The position numbers and the translations under genes were made by a program. A stretch of DNA of 64,000 nt, from positions 124,001 to 188,000 of the forward strand of contig NZ_LT900024.1 in NCBI RefSeq assembly GCF_900182925.1, read 5' to 3'. The notes beneath the pieces are model-generated. The model worked only from the letters and a program-made list of their open reading frames with translations, had not been told where the DNA came from and searched no databases. This document shows positions 58,625 to 64,000 of this stretch, in pieces; the first letter of the stretch is position 1; every line of letters starts with the position of its first letter. Source of the stretch: Psychrobacter sp. LV10R520-6. Lineage in GTDB: Bacteria; Pseudomonadota; Gammaproteobacteria; Pseudomonadales; Moraxellaceae.

Positions 58625-59608
58625 ATGAGCAAACTTGTCGATAAGCCGACGATAATGGCGAATAATATGACTGATACTATAACAACACCTGATACTCAAA
58701 ATGATAGCTCTGCTACTCTTGCAGCGAATGGTAATATCGCTGGTCACTCATGGTTTAATCGCCCAGTACCGGGTATTAAGCAGCAATTGTCTGCACCACT
58801 GACCGCAGTAGAGACCGAACCGTCAACGGAATGCACCAGCTGTCATTCGATGATTACTAATACGGCGCTTATTTTTAACTGCTATGTCTGCCCGCATTGT
58901 GACCATCATTTGGCTATGACTGCACGTGAGCGTTTGAATTGGCTTTTAGATCAAGTAGACGGCGAGCTTGGACAAGAATTTACTGCCAAAGATCCGCTTG
59001 GGTTCGTAGATAGTAAGCCGTATCCGCAACGTATGACTGAAGCACAGACCAAAACTGGCGAGACCGAAGCACTGATAGTCTTCCATGGTAAGCTTCGTAA
59101 TCTTGATGTGGTCGCTTGTGCTTTTGACTTCCGCTTTATGGGCGGCTCAATGGGTTCGGTAGTTGGCGATCGCTTTGTGCAAGCAGCCGAAAAAGCGCTA
59201 AAGGATAGAGTGCCATTGGTTTGCTTTGCGGCATCCGGCGGTGCGCGCATGCAGGAAGGCATATTGTCGTTGATGCAAATGGCACGGACTGGTGCGGCTA
59301 TTGAACGCTTAAGAATTGCTGGCGTGCCTTATATTGTGGTGTTAACCAATCCAGTTTATGGCGGCGTTACTGCTTCTCTTGCCATGCTTGGCGATATCCA
59401 TTTAGCAGAGCCCAAAGCAATGATTGGCTTTGCTGGTAAGCGCGTGATTGAGCAGACCGTTCGCGAGACGTTAGAAGAGCCGTTCCAGCGCGCGGAGTTC
59501 TTGTTAGAGCATGGTGTAGTGGATGAAGTGGTACATCGTCATCAGATGATTGATACCATTTATCGTCTGTTGGCAAAATTATGCCGTCAACCGAACGTTG
59601 ATGCCTAA
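58625..59608 (+). CDS. accD: Acetyl-CoA carboxylase carboxyltransferase subunit beta
   Basis: 327 residues. Catalyses carboxyl transfer to acetyl-CoA with AccA. Zinc ribbon CTSC...CPHC (about residues 71-93), then the crotonase-like carboxyltransferase core: GGSMGSVVGDRFVQAAE, FAASGGARMQEG, YGGVTASLAMLGD and GFAGKRVIEQTVRE. About 40 extra N-terminal residues with internal Mets (11 and 15) leave the exact start open. A terminator follows. Confidence 0.95.
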   Translation: MSKLVDKPTIMANNMTDTITTPDTQNDSSATLAANGNIAGHSWFNRPVPGIKQQLSAPLTAVETEPSTECTSCHSMITNTALIFNCYVCPHCDHHLAMTARERLNWLLDQVDGELGQEFTAKDPLGFVDSKPYPQRMTEAQTKTGETEALIVFHGKLRNLDVVACAFDFRFMGGSMGSVVGDRFVQAAEKALKDRVPLVCFAASGGARMQEGILSLMQMARTGAAIERLRIAGVPYIVVLTNPVYGGVTASLAMLGDIHLAEPKAMIGFAGKRVIEQTVRETLEEPFQRAEFLLEHGVVDEVVHRHQMIDTIYRLLAKLCRQPNVDA

Positions 59609-59660
59609 GTTTCTGCCAATCTATATTTGATCCATTGGTTTTAATGTAGCAAAGACTTTA

Positions 59661-59698
59661 ATAGCATTTACCGTATTTTGACGGTAAATGCTATTTTT
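59661..59698 (+). terminator. Terminator after accD
   Basis: Perfect 14-bp stem ATAGCATTTACCGT / ACGGTAAATGCTAT, 6-nt loop, then a T run. Confidence 0.9.
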
Positions 59699-59921
59699 AC
59701 TTTTAGAGGTTATGATTTTTAAGGGTCATAATTTAGGCTTTGATGGTTGGTTTAGGTCGCTGTCTTGAGTTTTTATTTTAGTTTTCGCTCTTAATTTTGT
59801 GTCTTTAGTTTCCAGCTTTTTATTTTGGTTTTAAGCAGGGTTGATATACACTGAGTTATTCTTCTATTTCCAATATTCTTAATAAGTCTTCTAACATAGT
59901 CCTTAACATAGGTTTTCGTCC
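59699..59921 (+). other. Intergenic T-rich leader of folC
   Basis: Noncoding, T-rich, between the accD terminator and folC. It presumably holds the folC promoter; nothing else is recognised. Confidence 0.35.
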
Positions 59922-61322
59922 ATGTCTGCATCTTTAACTTCTAACCTCATTAACCCTGATAGTCCTAATAGCGAAGCCAGCCTAACCGAATGGCTGGACT
60001 ATATGCAGCAAATACATGTCTCAGCTATAGATATGGGGCTATCGCGAGTACTACCAGTCGCAGAGTATTTAGGAGTAGTGCAGTCGGCCAAAGACGATGC
60101 TTATGTATTCACCGTGGCAGGCACTAATGGTAAAGGTTCGACCACAGTCGTTATTAGTGAGATATGTCAAGCGGCAGGTTATAAGACTGCGCTATATCAA
60201 TCACCGCATCTAAGTCGTTTTAATGAGCGTGTACGTATTAATGGCGAGATGGTTACTGACCAGACTTTGATTGCAGCGTTTACTAAAGTAGAAGCGGCTC
60301 GACTACAATGCGAGTTAACATTGTCGTTTTTTGAGATGACCACTCTGGCAGCGCTACTCATATTCTCTGAAGCTGACTGTGATGTTTGGGTATTAGAAGT
60401 GGGGCTTGGCGGACGCTTAGATGTGGTTAATATTATTGACCCTGATATGGCAGTGATTACTAATATCAGTATCGATCATGTCGATTGGCTGGGTGACAAT
60501 GTCGAGGATATTGGCGCTGAAAAGGCCGGTATCTTACGTGATGATATGACTTTAATTTATGGTGCTACTGAGATGCCTAACAGTGTACAGCAGCTTATCA
60601 ATACCCATAATGTCACCTGCTATCAAGCGCAGCAAGACTTTAGCTACCGCATGTTTGACGCGCAAACGTGGCAGTATAGCAATGCATCTGTCACGCTACA
60701 GCTACCGCGCCCAGCGCTGTCACTGATGAATACAGCCAATGCGCTATCAGCAGTGCTGGCAAGTCCGCTGAACATTGAAATTTCTGCTATTGAGCAAGCG
60801 CTACAAGCGGTAAAGCTAGCAGGGCGCTTTGATTATCGTGAGATTAAAGATCGGCATTGGTTGTTTGATGTGGCGCATAATGAACAAGGGGTTGAGTTTT
60901 TATTGGCGCAGTTATTACCATTGTGGCAGCAACATCTTAACACTCAATCAAATCGGCAATTGAACCGGCAATTAAGCAGGCAACCAAACAGTCAACCAAG
61001 CACAGCACCTGCGACTATTAAAATGTTATTCTCAATGTTGGGAGATAAAGCTATTGATAAAGTCGTGCAGCGTTTAACTGAAGCTAACTTGCCAATTAGT
61101 GACTGGTTTGTCGCAGAAATTGATTATCCCCGTGCGGCTAGCACTGTGCAATTACAGAACATTTTAGCGGCTTATGTTGATAAGCCTTATATCCATGAAT
61201 TTAGTGGTTTATCAGAAGCAACATACGCGGTGATAAGCGCCAGTCAGCCGCAAGACTTAATCGTAGTCTGTGGCTCCTTTCATACCATCGGTGAAGCGCT
61301 TGCATCACTTGAGGGACAATAA
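59922..61322 (+). CDS. folC: Folylpolyglutamate/dihydrofolate synthase FolC
   Basis: 466 residues. Makes dihydrofolate from dihydropteroate and adds glutamates. Mur-ligase fold: LDYMQQIHVSAIDMGLSRV, P-loop GTNGKGSTT (about 67-75), YQSPHLSRFNERVRI, EVGLGGRLDVVN, ITNISIDHVDWLG, and C-terminal LAGRFDYREI and DVAHNEQG. A Gln/Asn/Ser repeat-like insert near residues 345-365 (NRQLNRQLSRQPNSQP) is unusual. Confidence 0.95.
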   Translation: MSASLTSNLINPDSPNSEASLTEWLDYMQQIHVSAIDMGLSRVLPVAEYLGVVQSAKDDAYVFTVAGTNGKGSTTVVISEICQAAGYKTALYQSPHLSRFNERVRINGEMVTDQTLIAAFTKVEAARLQCELTLSFFEMTTLAALLIFSEADCDVWVLEVGLGGRLDVVNIIDPDMAVITNISIDHVDWLGDNVEDIGAEKAGILRDDMTLIYGATEMPNSVQQLINTHNVTCYQAQQDFSYRMFDAQTWQYSNASVTLQLPRPALSLMNTANALSAVLASPLNIEISAIEQALQAVKLAGRFDYREIKDRHWLFDVAHNEQGVEFLLAQLLPLWQQHLNTQSNRQLNRQLSRQPNSQPSTAPATIKMLFSMLGDKAIDKVVQRLTEANLPISDWFVAEIDYPRAASTVQLQNILAAYVDKPYIHEFSGLSEATYAVISASQPQDLIVVCGSFHTIGEALASLEGQ

Positions 61323-61519
61323 TTTGTCTTAAAAGAGAGACGATTAAACGTTAATGTTCGCAACAGCGCGATAGCAGACAGCGTTAAAAGTATGCTTTAT
61401 AATCAAAGCACTTTTATAAAAACGGCATAACTTTCGACAACTGATCGCGATAACGGGTGGCTGGCAAATGCCATTGCGCCGACCAATCAGCCTTATTACC
61501 AACTAAGAGACGTAAACGG

Positions 61520-62722
61520 ATGAATTTTTCGAGACAAGCCTTATTGGGCATTGGGATGATTATAGGTGGCAGCGTGATGTTATACGCCATGCTGCAGCAA
61601 ATCGGTGCTGGAAATGATCCAGAGCCAACACCTGCTATGGTAGATAAACCGCGTACTGAGCAGGCATCGTCGCAGCCGTTGACGATAGATATTGAGACTG
61701 AAAAACGTATTTTGGCACAAAAACAAAAGGAACGTGCCGCCCGCGTGGCAGAGCAAGAAAAACGCGCGCAGCAGTTTTTGATGGAGCAAGAGACTGCCGA
61801 GGCGCAAGCTCTAGCCAAAGCACGTGCTGAAAACCAGCAGTATGTGGAAAACAGTACTTCAACTGGCGGCGATAGTGACAGTCCGGAAGCGGCACAAAAT
61901 ACTAGTGATGGGTCGCAAGTGAAATCTAGCCCCGATAATACGGCTACCAATGCGAGCTTAAATGACAGTGATAAGAGCGACACACAAAAAGAAGCACAAG
62001 CACTTGCTAAGCAAAAAGAGGTTAGAAAGCAAGCAGAGCTTAAAAAACAAGCCGAAGCCAAAAAATTAGCAGAGAGCAAAAAACAGGCTGAGGCTAGAGA
62101 ACAAGCGGACGCTAAGAGACAGGCTGAAGCGCAAGCAACAGCCAAGCAAAAAAAGCAAGCTGAAGAAAAGGCAGCCATTGAAGCGTCTAAACTAGAAGCC
62201 GCTAAATCAGAACTGCCTAAGTCGCCTACCGATTATACCGTCAAAAGCGGTGATGGTCTGATAAAGCTCGCGCGACAAAATAACATGTCTGTTGAGGCGC
62301 TAGCACAAGCTAATAATATTGCGTCGACTACCTCTCTGCAGGTTGGGCAGGCGTTGACCATTCCTTCCCGTATGCAAGTTCAACGTCTAGAGCGTGACGC
62401 GGCGAATGCCCAGCAAGCACGTGAAGACAAGCGCGATGCCCAAGAAAAACTACGCGAGGCACGTAAAGAAGTCAAAGAAACGGACGCTAAAGGCAGCTTT
62501 GGGGTACAGGTTGCCTTGGCGAACAATCAAACCACTGCGGATGAGATGGCAAAGAAGTTTAAATCAGCGGGTTATCAGGTCAAGACTAGCGCTACCAGCC
62601 GCGGCGTACGAGTCATCGTTGGTCCTGAACGCGGCAAAGTTGCTGCGTTAGCGTTAAAAGATAAAATCAATAGCGACTCTAAGGTTAATACTACTGGTGC
62701 TTGGGTGCTCTACTGGCGCTAA
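61520..62722 (+). CDS. SPOR/LysM-domain membrane protein
   Basis: 400 residues from the ATG at 61520; the frame is open from 61457. N-terminal transmembrane helix (about 7-27), a long Lys/Ala/Glu/Gln-rich coiled-coil region (about 55-235), a LysM domain (about 238-283, DYTVKSGDGLIKLARQN), another charged helix, and a C-terminal SPOR domain (about 325-400, SFGVQVALANNQTTADEMA). SPOR binds denuded septal glycan. It follows folC in the position often held by dedD, though the LysM addition is not typical of DedD. Confidence 0.85.
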   Translation: MNFSRQALLGIGMIIGGSVMLYAMLQQIGAGNDPEPTPAMVDKPRTEQASSQPLTIDIETEKRILAQKQKERAARVAEQEKRAQQFLMEQETAEAQALAKARAENQQYVENSTSTGGDSDSPEAAQNTSDGSQVKSSPDNTATNASLNDSDKSDTQKEAQALAKQKEVRKQAELKKQAEAKKLAESKKQAEAREQADAKRQAEAQATAKQKKQAEEKAAIEASKLEAAKSELPKSPTDYTVKSGDGLIKLARQNNMSVEALAQANNIASTTSLQVGQALTIPSRMQVQRLERDAANAQQAREDKRDAQEKLREARKEVKETDAKGSFGVQVALANNQTTADEMAKKFKSAGYQVKTSATSRGVRVIVGPERGKVAALALKDKINSDSKVNTTGAWVLYWR

Positions 62723-63026
62723 GACTGCTGTAGTGGTAAGAGTGCTATTGTTATTTGAGACAACGTTTTAATTATCTTTAGGTATTCTTTTAGCTTTTTA
62801 GCCTGCTATTTTTTGTATTTTCAAAACACGACATTTAATGTCGTGTTTTGTGGTTTATAGGTTGCCGATTATGGCAAGCTTATATAAGATAAGCGCCATT
62901 TTTCTCTATTTATTTCTGTATGACATGTCAGCCTAAAAGGGTTGCTGTGTCGTGACTGGCTATTTGATGACTGCAATTTAGTCATAAGAGATGTTTAGTC
63001 ACTCTAATATTGTATAAGGCAAAACT
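62723..63026 (+). other. Intergenic region, SPOR gene to DUF2726 gene
   Basis: 304 nt. Contains a perfect terminator-like hairpin (62822-62850) and the AAGG ribosome site of the next gene. Where accD-folC-dedD clusters are conserved, cvpA and purF often follow; they are not in this window. Confidence 0.4.
62822..62850 (+). terminator. Terminator-like hairpin after SPOR gene
   Basis: 13-bp perfect stem CAAAACACGACAT / ATGTCGTGTTTTG with TTA loop; only four T lie in the 3' arm. Confidence 0.7.
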
Positions 63027-63569
63027 ATGTCATTTGGCATTATATTTTTAATCTTGGCTGTTGGGTTCTTAGGTTTGATTGCCTTACCCAAACTAACAGC
63101 AAAGCGTCAGTCCGCTTCTAAAAATTCCGAGCCTGATCCAAAACCTGTTCGTGGTGATGAGCTGGCTATTTGGCCATTTGCGCTCATGCCTATCATGACC
63201 GATACCGAAGTCATATTTTTTCATAAACTAAAAAACGCCCTACCGGAATATCATATCTTTGTCCAAGTCCAGCTGTCACGCATTATTGAGGCCAATAGTG
63301 ATGAGACCTCTGAACGTAGCTTTTGGTTTAATCGCATCTGCCGCCAGAGCGTAGATTATGTGGTCGTCGACCACGATGCTCAGACCACACTGGTCGCTAT
63401 TGAGCTTGATGACTGGACCCACAGTAGTAAATCTCGCCAAAAAGCCGATGACAAAAAAGACAAAGCCCTTGCTAGTGCCGGTATTCCAATTGTGCGCTTT
63501 CATGCTGAGCGCATGCCTAGTGCTGATATGCTTCGGTATGAGCTGACGCAGGTTATTGAGACTTATTAG
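63027..63569 (+). CDS. DUF2726 membrane-anchored protein
   Basis: 180 residues. N-terminal transmembrane segment (about 3-22), a polar linker, then the DUF2726 domain (about 55-178): MTDTEVIFFHKLKNALPEY, FVQVQLSRII, SVDYVVVDHDAQTTLVAIEL and DDKKDKALASAGIPIVRFHA. The fold is restriction-endonuclease-like in the family (D-x-x-(E) and K pattern), but no activity is established. Convergent with the truncated gene at the window end. Confidence 0.85.
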   Translation: MSFGIIFLILAVGFLGLIALPKLTAKRQSASKNSEPDPKPVRGDELAIWPFALMPIMTDTEVIFFHKLKNALPEYHIFVQVQLSRIIEANSDETSERSFWFNRICRQSVDYVVVDHDAQTTLVAIELDDWTHSSKSRQKADDKKDKALASAGIPIVRFHAERMPSADMLRYELTQVIETY

Positions 63570-63584
63570 GTAATATTATCTGAC

Positions 63585-64000
63585 TCAATCAATCAAAATA
63601 TTTTGGCTAGCGTTAACATCAGTGTGCAAAATTACCATTGGCTCATAGCTTTCTTGATCAGACATTTGGATAAAGTATAGCCCTTGCGGCAAAGTCGCTA
63701 AATCAGACGGCACTTTAGGAAGGGTCTTATTTTTATTATAAAAACTGCGCTGGGTAAACCATTCAATATAGTGAGCGCGGCGTATATCTGTAATATCGCT
63801 AAGAGGTTCTGTCATGGTTTCGATGTTGCTTACTGGGTCTTTAGTTGGGTCTTCGATTTTATTTTTATCTAGATTAAGAGCTTCCGGCGTAATATTAGAA
63901 TTTTGATTATCAGGGATAGCCAGCCAGCGATGCATAGGAAAGCTAGGCTCAAGCCAATCGGGATAATTAAAATCAGCTACTGTCGTTGGCAAAAAAAACC
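63585..64000 (-). CDS. Unrecognised protein, 5' end outside window
   Basis: At least 135 codons, open to the window edge; the first listed codon (TTG at 63992) is probably not the true start. Features: PDWLEPSFPMHRWLAIPDNQ, an Asp/Pro/Thr-rich middle, and a C-terminal part with AHYIEWFTQRSFYNKNKTLP and GLYFIQMSDQESYEPMVIL. No family recognised. Confidence 0.55.
   Translation of the reverse strand, partial: FFLPTTVADFNYPDWLEPSFPMHRWLAIPDNQNSNITPEALNLDKNKIEDPTKDPVSNIETMTEPLSDITDIRRAHYIEWFTQRSFYNKNKTLPKVPSDLATLPQGLYFIQMSDQESYEPMVILHTDVNASQNILID

Noticed and set aside
61414..62178. Long minus-strand frame (254 codons) rich in Ala, Ser, Cys, Leu and Phe
   Set aside because: Exact antisense of the Lys/Ala/Glu coiled coil of the SPOR protein; repetitive codons there suppress stops on the other strand.
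1..64000. CRISPR arrays
   Set aside because: No regularly spaced direct repeats or cas genes seen on either strand.

Overview
The window looks like chromosome of a gammaproteobacterium of the family Moraxellaceae, most likely Psychrobacter. This is inferred from the gene complement and moderate-to-low G+C, not from a search. Most of it is ordinary housekeeping sequence. Several patches show insertion-sequence activity and gene decay.

Layout. 1-5200: ftsK (cut at its start by the window edge), a small membrane protein and a NylA-like amidase. 5400-18250, nearly all minus strand: LigB-type dioxygenase, rlmH, a YetF-like membrane protein, a PBP4-type D-Ala-D-Ala carboxypeptidase, an exonuclease next to a cNMP/CBS/DUF294 signalling protein, dapC and glnD; then map at 18339-19133. 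19450-25730: a frameshifted family I.1 lipase with a possible relic of its foldase, a META-domain lipoprotein, a TolB-like lipoprotein, two tandem DUF2256 zinc-ribbon genes (a third truncated copy lies at 25646), and a divergent LysR / old yellow enzyme pair. 25800-29430 is an AT-rich accessory patch. It holds a NdpA/YejK-type nucleoid-associated protein gene translationally overlapping a gene for an unrecognised membrane protein; an IS3-family element sits exactly at the 5' end of the first gene and appears to have removed its beginning. 29616-33416 is metH.

33417-39119 is gene-poor. It contains a pair of overlapping perfect palindromes, two FAS1 lipoproteins, a 342-bp MITE-like element with 17-bp inverted repeats and a Na+:alanine symporter. 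39120-41763 is a LemA-TPM-TPM envelope cluster. 41981-45904 has an AT-rich adenine deaminase gene and a cobB sirtuin gene split by an IS607-type element (serine recombinase plus TnpB). The TnpB frame carries an in-frame amber codon. 45928-54979: small membrane protein, tRNA-Arg(CCG), cytochrome c, YadGH-like ABC exporter, queF, proS and photolyase. 55159-62722 is the classical block trpF-trpB-trpA-accD-folC-SPOR. A DUF2726 protein and a gene cut by the window edge close the window.

How the genes fit together. trpF/B/A complete tryptophan synthesis, with accD and folC in the frequently conserved order. dapC serves lysine and peptidoglycan precursor supply, and the PBP4 homologue trims peptidoglycan. 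GlnD controls PII. FtsK and the SPOR protein act in division. The most unusual pieces are the NdpA-like/membrane-protein cassette, the IS607 insertion in cobB, and the palindrome and MITE structures between metH and the symporter.
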